The notes beneath the pieces were generated by a model. The model ran no database searches. It saw only the letters and a program-made list of their open reading frames with translations, and was not told where the DNA came from. A stretch of 64,000 nucleotides of DNA. It comes from Stenotrophomonas sp. HITSZ_GD. GTDB taxonomy: Bacteria; Pseudomonadota; Gammaproteobacteria; Xanthomonadales; Xanthomonadaceae. Positions within the stretch are counted from its first letter, which is position 1, and each line of letters starts with the position of its first letter. The stretch covers positions 124,001-188,000 of the forward strand of contig NZ_JARQXB010000004.1 of assembly GCF_029543105.1 (NCBI RefSeq), read 5' to 3'. Made by a program: the position numbers and the translations under genes. Shown here one piece after another: positions 9,613 through 18,100 of the stretch.

Positions 9613-10851
9613 TCAGCCCGCGCCGTCCTCCGCGCCACCCGGCGGCAGCCCGGTATAGCGCGCGCGCGGCCGGATCAGCGTGCCCAGGGCCTGCTGCTCC
9701 TGCGCGTGCGCCAGCCAGCCGGCCAGGCGGCCGGCGGCGAACAGCACCAGTGCCGGCGCGGCAGGCAGGTCATGCACGAAACACAGGGCGGCGAGCAGGC
9801 CGTCGATGTTCGGATGCTGGCCGCTGGCTTCCTCCGCGGCGGCGATCACCGTTTCGACATGCGCCATCGCCGGCGCATCGCCGCGCCGTTCGCGCAGCAT
9901 GCGCAGCACTTCGGCGCCGCGCGGGTCGCCCTGCGGATACAGCACGTGGCCGAAGCCGGGCAGGTCTTCGCCGCGCTGCCAGCGGTCGGCAATGAAGCCG
10001 GCCGGGTCCCCGCTGTCCAATGCGTCGCGCAGCAAGGCATAGGCGCGCATCGTCGCGCCGCCATGGCGCGGCCCGGACAACGCCGAGAGGCCCGCGCAGA
10101 CCGTGGCGTGCAGGTGCGCGCCGGTGGAAGCCACCACGCGCGCGGCGAACGCGGAGACGTTGAGTTCATGGTCGGCGCACAGCACCAGCGCGGCGCGGAC
10201 CAGGTCGGCGAACGCCGCATCGCCCGGGCACCACGTATCGGCCAGCAGCTCGTGCACGGGGCGCGCGTCCGGTGCGCGCGCCACCAGCAGCGCGGCGTTG
10301 TGGCGCAGCAACGTGGCGGCGATCTCGCGGCGCACCGGCAGCGCCGGGTTGAACGCCTGGCGCACTTCCAGCGCGAGCAGCGGAATGCACGCCAGCGCGC
10401 GCTCGATGGGCGGCAGCGCGGCATCCGTCGCGGTGCTTTCCACGCGCGCGGGCCACGCGGTGGCGAACGGCGCGGCGAACGGGTCCTGCTCGCCGCAGTC
10501 CCACAGCAGCCGCGCGATGTCCTCCAGCGTGGCGCCGGCGCGTACCGCCGCCACCGCCGACTGCCCGCGGTAGTAGGGCGAGTCGGGCCGGATCAGCGAG
10601 ATGCGCGTTTCCAGCACCGGCAGGCCGCGGTCCAGGCTTTGCGCCGCCCCGCGCGCCGCGCCGCGGCCGGCCCGCTTGCGCTGGGCCAGCCGCTCGACCT
10701 CCGCGCGCAGGTACACGCGGCTGCGGTGGTCCGGCCCCGGGCGCGAACTCAGCAGCCCGCGGCTCACGTAGGCGTAGAGCGTGGCGGTGCTGATGCCGAG
10801 CAGGCGGCAGGCCTCGGCGGCGGTGACCAGTTCGTTCTCGTTGGCAGGCAT
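9613..10851 (-). CDS. HTH-citrate synthase fusion, candidate regulator of the prp operon
   Basis: The 412-residue protein begins with a MerR/excisionase-like helix-turn-helix (LVTAAEACRLLGISTATLYAYVSRGLL, residues 9-34) and continues as a complete citrate synthase fold. Residues matching the citrate synthase catalytic set are all present: His228 (ADHE), His263 (GPRHGG), His302 (GFGH) and Asp350, plus the closing block IRPRARYTG. It therefore may bind or even process oxaloacetate and an acyl-CoA. It reads away from prpB, with palindromes in the 116-base gap only 10 bases from its start, so I infer a transcription regulator of the methylcitrate cycle and of itself. A plain enzymatic role cannot be excluded. 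Confidence 0.75.
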   Translation of the reverse strand: MPANENELVTAAEACRLLGISTATLYAYVSRGLLSSRPGPDHRSRVYLRAEVERLAQRKRAGRGAARGAAQSLDRGLPVLETRISLIRPDSPYYRGQSAVAAVRAGATLEDIARLLWDCGEQDPFAAPFATAWPARVESTATDAALPPIERALACIPLLALEVRQAFNPALPVRREIAATLLRHNAALLVARAPDARPVHELLADTWCPGDAAFADLVRAALVLCADHELNVSAFAARVVASTGAHLHATVCAGLSALSGPRHGGATMRAYALLRDALDSGDPAGFIADRWQRGEDLPGFGHVLYPQGDPRGAEVLRMLRERRGDAPAMAHVETVIAAAEEASGQHPNIDGLLAALCFVHDLPAAPALVLFAAGRLAGWLAHAQEQQALGTLIRPRARYTGLPPGGAEDGAG

Positions 10852-10860
10852 GGGCGACAG

Positions 10861-10889
10861 GTTGATTTATTGAATCAAGATTGATCAAC
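10861..10889. promoter_or_regulatory. Palindromic operator between the HTH-citrate synthase gene and prpB
   Basis: AT-rich inverted repeats stand out in the GC-rich gap. TTGATT (10862-10867) pairs with AATCAA (10873-10878), TTGATCAA at 10881-10888 is a perfect palindrome, and GTTGAT (10861) is mirrored by ATCAAC (ending 10889). The cluster begins 10 bases from the HTH-citrate synthase start codon, so a bound protein would block that gene and could control prpB. Confidence 0.65.
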
Positions 10890-10967
10890 CGGACCGATGG
10901 TGCCAGATTGCACGCCATCGCGAAACGGTCCCGCCCGGGGCCGCCGCCCGTCACCAGGAGTTCCTCC

Positions 10968-11855
10968 ATGAGCGTTTCTTCCGCCGGCGCCCGCTTCCGC
11001 GCCGCCCTGGCCGCCGAGTCCCCGCTGCAGGTCATCGGCGCCCTCAACGCCAACCACGCGCTGCTGGCCCAGCGCGCCGGCTACCGGGCGATCTACCTCT
11101 CCGGCGGCGGCGTCGCGGCCGGTTCGCTGGGCCTGCCGGACCTGGGCATCAACACGCTGGAAGACGTGCTCATCGACGTGCGCCGCATCACCGACGTATG
11201 CGACCTGCCGCTGCTGGTGGATATCGACACGGGCTTTGGCCCCAGCGCGTTCAACATCGAGCGCACCATCAAGTCGCTGATCAAGGCCGGCGCGGCCGCC
11301 TGCCACATCGAGGACCAGGTCGGCGCCAAGCGCTGCGGCCATCGCCCCGGCAAGGAAATTGTCTCCAAGGACGAGATGGTCGACCGGGTGAAGGCCGCCG
11401 CCGACGCCAAGACCGATGCGGATTTCTTCCTGATCGCGCGCACCGACGCCATCCAGGTGGACGGCGTGGACGCGGCCATCGAGCGCGCCATCGCCTGCGT
11501 GGAAGCCGGCGCCGATGGCATCTTCGCCGAGGCCGCCTACGACCTGGAGACCTACCGCAAGTTCGTGGACGCGGTGAAGGTGCCGGTGCTGGCCAACATC
11601 ACCGAGTTCGGCAAAACCCCGCTTTTCAGCCGCGATGAACTGGCCTCGGCCGGCGTGGCGATCCAGCTGTTCCCGCTGTCCGCGTTCCGCGCCGCCAACA
11701 AGGCCGCCGAGAACGTCTATGCCGCCATCCGCCGCGACGGCCACCAGCGCAACGTGGTCGACACCATGCAGACGCGCGAGGAGCTGTACGAGCGCATCGG
11801 CTACCACGCTTTCGAGCAGCGCCTGGACGCGCTGTTCAGCGGCAAGGCCGGCTGA
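10968..11855 (+). CDS. prpB: 2-methylisocitrate lyase
   Basis: Last enzyme of the methylcitrate cycle; splits 2-methylisocitrate into pyruvate and succinate. The 295-residue protein has the isocitrate-lyase family signature [10 protein letters not shown] with catalytic Cys123, and metal-binding Asp85 and Asp87 in [12 protein letters not shown] 10968 follows CAGGAGTTCCTCC; upstream in-frame starts would run through the operator region. It is the first gene of prpB-prpC-acnD-SRPBCC-prpF and is divergent from the HTH-citrate synthase gene. Confidence 0.95.
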   Translation: MSVSSAGARFRAALAAESPLQVIGALNANHALLAQRAGYRAIYLSGGGVAAGSLGLPDLGINTLEDVLIDVRRITDVCDLPLLVDIDTGFGPSAFNIERTIKSLIKAGAAACHIEDQVGAKRCGHRPGKEIVSKDEMVDRVKAAADAKTDADFFLIARTDAIQVDGVDAAIERAIACVEAGADGIFAEAAYDLETYRKFVDAVKVPVLANITEFGKTPLFSRDELASAGVAIQLFPLSAFRAANKAAENVYAAIRRDGHQRNVVDTMQTREELYERIGYHAFEQRLDALFSGKAG

Positions 11856-11911
11856 GCGCCGCGCCCGCCGTTTCCCTCATTCCGCAAGCACGCATTCCCG
11901 GGAGTACCGAC

Positions 11912-13072
11912 ATGTCCGAGCAAGCCACCCCCACCCCCGGCTTCAAGCCGAAGAAGTCCGTCGCCCTGTCCGGCACCGCCGCCGGCAACACCGCGCTGTG
12001 CACCGTCGGCCGCAGCGGCAACGACCTGCATTACCGCGGCTACGACATCCTGGACCTGGCCAACACCAGCGAATTCGAGGAAATCGCCTACCTGCTGGTG
12101 CACGGCAAGCTGCCCAACCGCGCCGAGCTGGCTTTCTACAAGCGCAAGCTCAAGGCGCTGCGCGGCATTCCCGCCGCGGTGCAGGACGCGCTGGAAACGC
12201 TGCCGCCCTCGGCCCACCCGATGGACGTGATGCGCACCGGCGTGTCCGTGCTCGGCTGCGTGCAGCCGGAGAAGGACGACCACAACCACCCCGGCGCGCG
12301 CGACATCGCCGACAAGCTGATGGCCTGCCTGGGCTCGATGCTGCTGTACTGGTACCACTTCAGCCACAACGGCGTGCGCATCGACGTGGAGACCGACGAT
12401 GACTCCATCGGCGGCCACTTCCTGCACCTGCTGCATGGCGAGAAGCCACGCGATTCGTGGGTGCAGGCGATGCACACCAGCCTGATCCTCTACGCCGAGC
12501 ACGAGTTCAACGCCTCCACCTTCACCTGCCGCGTCATCGCCGGTACGGGCAGCGACATGTACAGCTGCATCGCCGGCGGCATCGGCGCGCTGCGCGGGCC
12601 CAAGCACGGTGGTGCCAATGAAGTGGCCTTCGAAGTGCAGAAGCGCTACGAAACCCCGGACGAGGCCGAGGAAGACATCAAGGCGCGCGTCGAACGCAAG
12701 GAAGTGGTGATCGGCTTCGGCCATCCGGTGTATACCGTGTCCGATCCGCGCAACAAGGTGATCAAGGACGTGGCGCGCCAGCTTTCCGAGGAGGAGCGGC
12801 ACACCAAGATGTACGACATCGCCGAGCGCCTGGAAACGGTGATGTGGGACATCAAGAAGATGTTCCCCAACCTGGACTGGTTCAGCGCGGTGAGCTACCA
12901 CATGATGGGCGTGCCGACGGCGATGTTCACCCCGCTGTTCGTCATCGCGCGCACCGCCGGCTGGAGCGCGCACGTCATCGAGCAGCGCATCGACGGCAAG
13001 ATCATCCGCCCCTCGGCGAACTACACCGGGCCGGAAGACCGCGAGTTCGTGCCGCTGGACCAGCGCGCCTGA
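11912..13072 (+). CDS. prpC: 2-methylcitrate synthase
   Basis: Condenses propionyl-CoA with oxaloacetate to 2-methylcitrate, the entry step of propionate breakdown. The 386-residue protein has catalytic-site residues His197 (AEHEFNAST), His232 (GPKHGGAN), His271 (GFGHPVY) and Asp322, and the closing [10 protein letters not shown]. Its length and place between prpB and acnD separate it from the housekeeping citrate synthase. A GGGAGT ribosome site precedes ATG 11912. Confidence 0.95.
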   Translation: MSEQATPTPGFKPKKSVALSGTAAGNTALCTVGRSGNDLHYRGYDILDLANTSEFEEIAYLLVHGKLPNRAELAFYKRKLKALRGIPAAVQDALETLPPSAHPMDVMRTGVSVLGCVQPEKDDHNHPGARDIADKLMACLGSMLLYWYHFSHNGVRIDVETDDDSIGGHFLHLLHGEKPRDSWVQAMHTSLILYAEHEFNASTFTCRVIAGTGSDMYSCIAGGIGALRGPKHGGANEVAFEVQKRYETPDEAEEDIKARVERKEVVIGFGHPVYTVSDPRNKVIKDVARQLSEEERHTKMYDIAERLETVMWDIKKMFPNLDWFSAVSYHMMGVPTAMFTPLFVIARTAGWSAHVIEQRIDGKIIRPSANYTGPEDREFVPLDQRA

Positions 13073-13148
13073 TCCGCCGGCGGCGGCCGCGTGCCGCCGC
13101 CGTTCCACCGCAGCACGCCGTTTCCCGCCACGCATCGCGCAGCCGACC

Positions 13149-15758
13149 ATGAACACCCATCACCGCAAACCGCTCCCCGGCACCGCGCTGGATTACTTCG
13201 ACGCCCGCGCGGCGGTGGACGCCATCGCGCCCGGCGCCTACGCCGGCCTGCCGTACACCTCGCGCGTGCTCGCCGAGAACCTGGTGCGCCGCTGCGACCC
13301 GGCCACGCTGGACGCTTCGCTGCGCCAGTTGATCGAGCGACGCCGCGAGCTGGATTTCCCGTGGTTTCCCGCGCGCGTGGTGTGCCACGACATCCTTGGC
13401 CAGACCGCGCTGGTGGACCTGGCCGGCCTGCGCGACGCCATTGCCGATGCCGGCGGCGACCCGGCCAAGGTCAACCCGGTGGTGCCGGTGCAGTTGATCG
13501 TGGACCACTCGCTGGCGGTGGAATGCGGCGGCTACCTGCCCGATGCGTTCGCGAAGAACCGCGCCATCGAGGACCGCCGCAACGAGGACCGCTTCCACTT
13601 CATCGACTGGACCAAGCTGGCGTTCGAGAACGTGGACGTGATTCCGCCGGGCAACGGGATCATGCACCAGATCAACCTGGAGAAGATGTCGCCGGTGATC
13701 TACCAGCAGGACGGCGTCGCCTTCCCGGATACCTGCGTGGGTACCGACAGCCACACCCCGCACGTGGATGCGCTGGGCGTGATCGCCATTGGCGTCGGCG
13801 GGCTGGAAGCGGAGAACGTGATGCTGGGGCGTGCCTCGTGGATGCGCCTGCCGGATATCGTCGGCGTGGAATTGAGCGGGCGCCCGCAGCCGGGCATCAC
13901 CTGCACCGACATCGTGCTGGCGCTGACCGAATTCCTGCGCAAGCAGAAGGTCGTCGGCGCGTACCTGGAATTCTTCGGCGAAGGCGCCGCGGCGCTGACC
14001 ATCGGCGACCGCGCCACCATCTCCAACATGTGCCCGGAATACGGCGCTACCGCGGCGATGTTCTTCATCGACGGGCAGACGCTGGACTACCTGCGCCTGA
14101 CCGGCCGCGAGGAAGCGCAGGTGCAGTTGGTGGAGACCTACGCCAGGACCGCCGGCCTGTGGGCCGACGACCTGAAGACCGCGCAGTACGAACGCACGCT
14201 GCAATTCGACCTGTCCAGCGTGGTGCGCAACATGGCCGGCCCGTCGAACCCGCATGCGCGCGTGGCGACGACCGACCTGGCCCAGCGCGGCATCGCCACC
14301 GGCCTGGAACAGGCGCGTGCGCAGGAAGCGCAGGGGTTGATGCCCGATGGCGCGGTGATCATCGCCGCCATCACCAGCTGCACCAACACCTCCAACCCGC
14401 GCAACGTCATCGCCGCCGGCCTGCTGGCGCGCAACGCGAATCGCCTCGGCCTGCATCGCAAGCCGTGGGTGAAGACCTCGCTGGCGCCGGGTTCGCGCGC
14501 TGTCGCGCTGTACCTGGAAGAGGCCGGGCTCACGCACGAGCTGGAACAACTCGGCTTCGGCGTGGTCGCCTTTGCCTGCACCACCTGCAACGGCATGTCC
14601 GGCGCGCTGGAGCCGGCGATCCAGCAGGAGATCATCGAGCGCGACCTGTACGCGACCGCGGTGCTTTCCGGCAACCGCAATTTCGACGGCCGCATCCATC
14701 CCTATGCAAAGCAGGCCTTCCTGGCCTCGCCGCCGCTGGTGGTGGCCTATGCCATCGCCGGCACTATCCGCTTCGACATCGAGAAGGACGTGCTGGCCGT
14801 GGTGGACGGCAAGGAAATCCGCCTGAAGGACCTGTGGCCGAGCGACGAGGAGATCGACGCGGTGGTGCGCGCGGCGGTGAAGCCGGAACAGTTCCGCCAG
14901 GTGTACACGCCGATGTTCGCCCGCCACGGCGGCCAGGCCGCGCGCGTGGCCCCGCTGTACGACTGGCGCCCGCAGAGCACCTATATCCGCCGCCCGCCGT
15001 ACTGGGAGGGCGCGCTGGCCGGTGCGCGCACGCTGAAGGGCATGCGCCCGCTGGCGCTGCTGGGCGACAACATCACCACCGACCACCTCTCGCCCTCCAA
15101 CGCGATCATGGCCAACAGCGCGGCGGGCGAGTACCTCGCGCAGATGGGCGTGCCGGAGGAAGACTTCAATTCCTACGCCACGCACCGCGGCGACCACCTC
15201 ACCGCGCAGCGCGCCACCTTCGCCAACCCGAAGCTGTTCAACGAGATGGTGCGCACGCCCGATGGCGAGGTGAAGCAGGGCTCGCTGGCGCGCGTGGAGC
15301 CGGAAGGGCGGGTGATGCGCATGTGGGAGGCCATCGAGACCTACATGGCGCGCAAGCAGTCGCTGATCATCATCGCCGGTGCCGACTACGGGCAGGGCTC
15401 CTCGCGCGACTGGGCCGCCAAGGGCGTGCGCCTGGCCGGCGTGGAGGCGATCGTGGCCGAGGGCTTCGAGCGCATCCACCGCACCAACCTGATCGGCATG
15501 GGCGTGCTGCCGCTGGAGTTCACCCCTGGCACGAACCGCCACACGCTGGGGCTGGACGGTACGGAAACCTTCGACGTGATCGGCCTGCGCCGCCCGCGCG
15601 CCGAGCTGACCCTGGTGGTCCACCGCCGCGACGGCAGCGTGGTTGAGGTGCCGGTGGTCTGCCGCCTGGACAGCGACGAGGAAGTCTCGATCTACGAAGC
15701 GGGCGGCGTGCTGCAGCGCTTCGCGCAGGATTTCCTCGACGCGTCGAAAGCGGCCTGA
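13149..15758 (+). CDS. acnD: Fe/S-dependent 2-methylcitrate dehydratase AcnD
   Basis: Aconitase-family enzyme that dehydrates 2-methylcitrate. Unlike PrpD it gives the trans isomer of 2-methylaconitate and needs PrpF as partner. The 869-residue protein has the [4Fe-4S] ligands Cys411 (TSCTNTSNP), Cys477 and Cys480 (CTTCNG), and the C-terminal swivel motif with GSSRDWAAKG. The neighbours prpC and prpF identify it as AcnD and not a general aconitase. No clear Shine-Dalgarno is seen before ATG 13149. Confidence 0.95.
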   Translation: MNTHHRKPLPGTALDYFDARAAVDAIAPGAYAGLPYTSRVLAENLVRRCDPATLDASLRQLIERRRELDFPWFPARVVCHDILGQTALVDLAGLRDAIADAGGDPAKVNPVVPVQLIVDHSLAVECGGYLPDAFAKNRAIEDRRNEDRFHFIDWTKLAFENVDVIPPGNGIMHQINLEKMSPVIYQQDGVAFPDTCVGTDSHTPHVDALGVIAIGVGGLEAENVMLGRASWMRLPDIVGVELSGRPQPGITCTDIVLALTEFLRKQKVVGAYLEFFGEGAAALTIGDRATISNMCPEYGATAAMFFIDGQTLDYLRLTGREEAQVQLVETYARTAGLWADDLKTAQYERTLQFDLSSVVRNMAGPSNPHARVATTDLAQRGIATGLEQARAQEAQGLMPDGAVIIAAITSCTNTSNPRNVIAAGLLARNANRLGLHRKPWVKTSLAPGSRAVALYLEEAGLTHELEQLGFGVVAFACTTCNGMSGALEPAIQQEIIERDLYATAVLSGNRNFDGRIHPYAKQAFLASPPLVVAYAIAGTIRFDIEKDVLAVVDGKEIRLKDLWPSDEEIDAVVRAAVKPEQFRQVYTPMFARHGGQAARVAPLYDWRPQSTYIRRPPYWEGALAGARTLKGMRPLALLGDNITTDHLSPSNAIMANSAAGEYLAQMGVPEEDFNSYATHRGDHLTAQRATFANPKLFNEMVRTPDGEVKQGSLARVEPEGRVMRMWEAIETYMARKQSLIIIAGADYGQGSSRDWAAKGVRLAGVEAIVAEGFERIHRTNLIGMGVLPLEFTPGTNRHTLGLDGTETFDVIGLRRPRAELTLVVHRRDGSVVEVPVVCRLDSDEEVSIYEAGGVLQRFAQDFLDASKAA

Positions 15759-15825
15759 TTCGTTCGTCGGTGTCATGAGGCGCGCGATCCCGCGCGCGCC
15801 GCTTCCCCTGACCAGGAGATCGACC

Positions 15826-16287
15826 ATGAACCAGCACACCCCCGGCACCGTCCGCCTGCACCGCGTGTTGCGCGCGCCCGCCGAACGCATCTACCGCGCC
15901 TTCCTCGATGCGGACGCGATGGTCAAGTGGCTGCCCCCGCACGGCTTCACCGGCAAGGTGCACGAGATCGACGCGCGCGTGGGCGGCAAGTACCGCATGT
16001 CCTTCACCAACCTGGGAACCGGATCGAGCCATGCGTTTGGCGGCACGTACCTGGAACTGGTGCCGGCCGAGCTGATCCGCCATACCGACGTGTTCGAAGA
16101 CCCGAACATGCCCGGTGAAATGATCACCACCGTGAAGCTGCGCACCGTCGTCTGCGGCACCGAGCTGGAGATCGTGCAGGAAGGCGTCCCGGCGCAGATC
16201 CCGGTCGAGTTCTGCTACCTCGGCTGGCAGGAGTCGCTGGCGCTGCTGGCGCAGCTGGTCGAGCCCGAAATTCCCGACAACCCCTGA
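15826..16287 (+). CDS. SRPBCC (AHSA1-type) protein inside the prp operon
   Basis: A 153-residue helix-grip protein of the SRPBCC/AHSA1 superfamily, recognised by RVLRAPAERIYRAFLDADAMVKWLPPHGF at residues 14-42 and the closing GWQESLALLAQLVE. Members bind hydrophobic ligands or act on small molecules; the ligand here is unknown. A good AGGAGA site precedes ATG 15826. It lies 67 bases after acnD and 19 before prpF, so it is almost certainly cotranscribed with the methylcitrate enzymes, but it is not a standard member of that pathway. Confidence 0.85.
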   Translation: MNQHTPGTVRLHRVLRAPAERIYRAFLDADAMVKWLPPHGFTGKVHEIDARVGGKYRMSFTNLGTGSSHAFGGTYLELVPAELIRHTDVFEDPNMPGEMITTVKLRTVVCGTELEIVQEGVPAQIPVEFCYLGWQESLALLAQLVEPEIPDNP

Positions 16288-16306
16288 GCCCCCGACAGGA
16301 ACTTCC

Positions 16307-17494
16307 ATGCCTTCCGTCCCGCAGATCCGCATCCCCGCCACCTACCTGCGCGGTGGCACCAGCAAGGGCGTGTTCTTCCGCCTGGAAGACCTGCCCGAAC
16401 GCGCCCGCGTGCCCGGCCAGGCGCGCGATGCGCTGCTGCAGCGGGTGATCGGCAGCCCCGATCCGTACGCCAAGCAGATCGACGGCATGGGCGGGGCGAC
16501 CTCGAGCACCAGCAAGGCGGTGATCGTCTCGCGCAGCGAACGCGCCGGGCACGACGTGGATTACCTGTTCGGCCAGGTCGCCATCGACAGCGATTTCGTC
16601 GACTGGAGCGGCAACTGCGGCAACCTGTCGGCGGCCGTGGGGCCGTTCGCGATCGCCGCCGGCCTGGTGGACGCGGCCAAGGTGCCGCGCGACGGTATCG
16701 CCGTCGTGCGCATCTGGCAGGCCAACATCGGCAAGACCATCGTCGCGCACGTGCCGATGACTGACGGGCAGGTGCAGGAAACCGGCGATTTCGAGCTGGA
16801 CGGGGTGACCTTCCCGGCGGCCGAGGTGCAGTTGGAATTCCTCGACCCGGCCGACGACGGCGAGGAGGGCGGGGCGATGTTCCCGACCGGCCAGGTGGTC
16901 GACACGCTCGACGTGCCTGGCGTGGGCAGTTTCCAGGCCACGCTGATCAACGCCGGCATCCCGACAATCTTCCTGGACGCCGCCGCGCTGGGCTATACCG
17001 GCAGCGAGTTGCAGGAGGCGATCAATGGCGATGCCGCCGCGCTGGCGCGCCTGGAGACCCTCCGCGCGCATGGCGCGGTGAAGATGGGGCTGATCGCCGC
17101 GCCAGAGGAAGCGGCCAAGCGCCAGCACACGCCCAAGCTCGCCTTCGTCGCGCCGCCGGCCGCGTACATCGCCTCCAGCGGCAAGCAGGTCACCGCCGAG
17201 GACATCGACCTGCGCGTGCGCGCGATGTCGATGGGCAAATTGCACCACGCGATGATGGGCACGGCGGCGGTGGCGATCGGTACCGCCGCGGCGATTCCCG
17301 GCACGCTGGTGAATCGCGCGGCCGGCGGCGGCGCTCGCGGCGCGGTGCGTTTCGGGCATCCCTCCGGCACGCTGCGCGTCGGTGCCGAAGCGGCGCAGGT
17401 GGATGGCCAGTGGGTGGTCACCAAGGCGGTGATGAGCCGCAGCGCGCGCGTGCTGATGGAAGGCTGGGTACGGGTGCCGGGCGACAGCTTCTGA
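16307..17494 (+). CDS. prpF: 2-methylaconitate cis-trans isomerase PrpF
   Basis: Isomerises trans-2-methylaconitate made by AcnD to the cis form so that an aconitase can hydrate it. The 395-residue protein has the family start IPATYLRGGTSKGVFF, the motif DWSGNCGNLSAAVG and the late block GRVGHPSG-like RFGHPSGTLRVGA. It closes the operon after the SRPBCC gene. An AGGAAC ribosome site is present. Confidence 0.95.
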   Translation: MPSVPQIRIPATYLRGGTSKGVFFRLEDLPERARVPGQARDALLQRVIGSPDPYAKQIDGMGGATSSTSKAVIVSRSERAGHDVDYLFGQVAIDSDFVDWSGNCGNLSAAVGPFAIAAGLVDAAKVPRDGIAVVRIWQANIGKTIVAHVPMTDGQVQETGDFELDGVTFPAAEVQLEFLDPADDGEEGGAMFPTGQVVDTLDVPGVGSFQATLINAGIPTIFLDAAALGYTGSELQEAINGDAAALARLETLRAHGAVKMGLIAAPEEAAKRQHTPKLAFVAPPAAYIASSGKQVTAEDIDLRVRAMSMGKLHHAMMGTAAVAIGTAAAIPGTLVNRAAGGGARGAVRFGHPSGTLRVGAEAAQVDGQWVVTKAVMSRSARVLMEGWVRVPGDSF

Positions 17495-17542
17495 GCGAGG
17501 GCCCAGTGCTAAGGTGAGGACTTTCGCGCGGCTTCTCCCGGG

Positions 17543-17935
17543 ATGTCATTGAAAAGAGCCCTCGTCCTCGGCGCCTTGCTGGCATGGGCGCCGCTCGCGC
17601 TGGCGCTGCTGGTCTCCGGCAGCGAATGGCTCGGCCGGGACCTGCCCGGCGGGCTGCCGCTGGGCAACGTGTTGAGCGCCTCGATCCTGTGTGCCCCCGC
17701 GCTGGCGGGCTGGCTGGCATCCAGGCCGCGCACCCGGCAACGCCTGTGGGCGGCGATGACGCTGGTGGCCGCGCTGGCCTGGCTGCCGGTCTCGATATGG
17801 CTGGCGGGGAACGCGGCGCTGAATTTCCACGGCCAACGCGGCGCGGTGTGGCTGGGCTTCAGCGCGGTGGTGGTGATCGCGCTGGGCGTGTCGCTGGCCT
17901 GGGCGCTGGTGGCGGCGCTGCGGCGACGGGGCTGA
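17543..17935 (+). CDS. Small four-helix membrane protein, unknown
   Basis: Unrecognised 130-residue protein with four hydrophobic segments (about residues 5-25, 43-59, 67-88 and 102-125) and short loops, consistent with an integral inner-membrane protein. The ATG at 17543 follows CCCGGG and no strong ribosome site. It lies 48 bases after prpF and reads in the same direction, but a link to propionate metabolism is not supported by sequence. Confidence 0.6.
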   Translation: MSLKRALVLGALLAWAPLALALLVSGSEWLGRDLPGGLPLGNVLSASILCAPALAGWLASRPRTRQRLWAAMTLVAALAWLPVSIWLAGNAALNFHGQRGAVWLGFSAVVVIALGVSLAWALVAALRRRG

Positions 17936-17968
17936 GCCACTCCCGCAAGGACGCGGCGTGTGCTGTCT

Positions 17969-18013
17969 GCAGGAGCGGTCCGGCCGCCACCACGCGATAC
18001 CGGCCGGCCATCT
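17969..18013. repeat. REP-like element upstream of yfhM
   Basis: GCAGGAGCGG with a mirrored CGGCCGC arm, followed by CACGCGATACCGG, has the layout of the GTAGGAGCGG...GCGATATCG REP family of this group. It is one imperfect copy. Confidence 0.4.
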
Positions 18014-18100
18014 CCTCCCCGCGAAAAGAAAACCTCCCCCTGCCATCCAGCTGCCACCGCGCGACCTATACTGGCTCCGGCTTTTCATGGAGCGAAAGCA

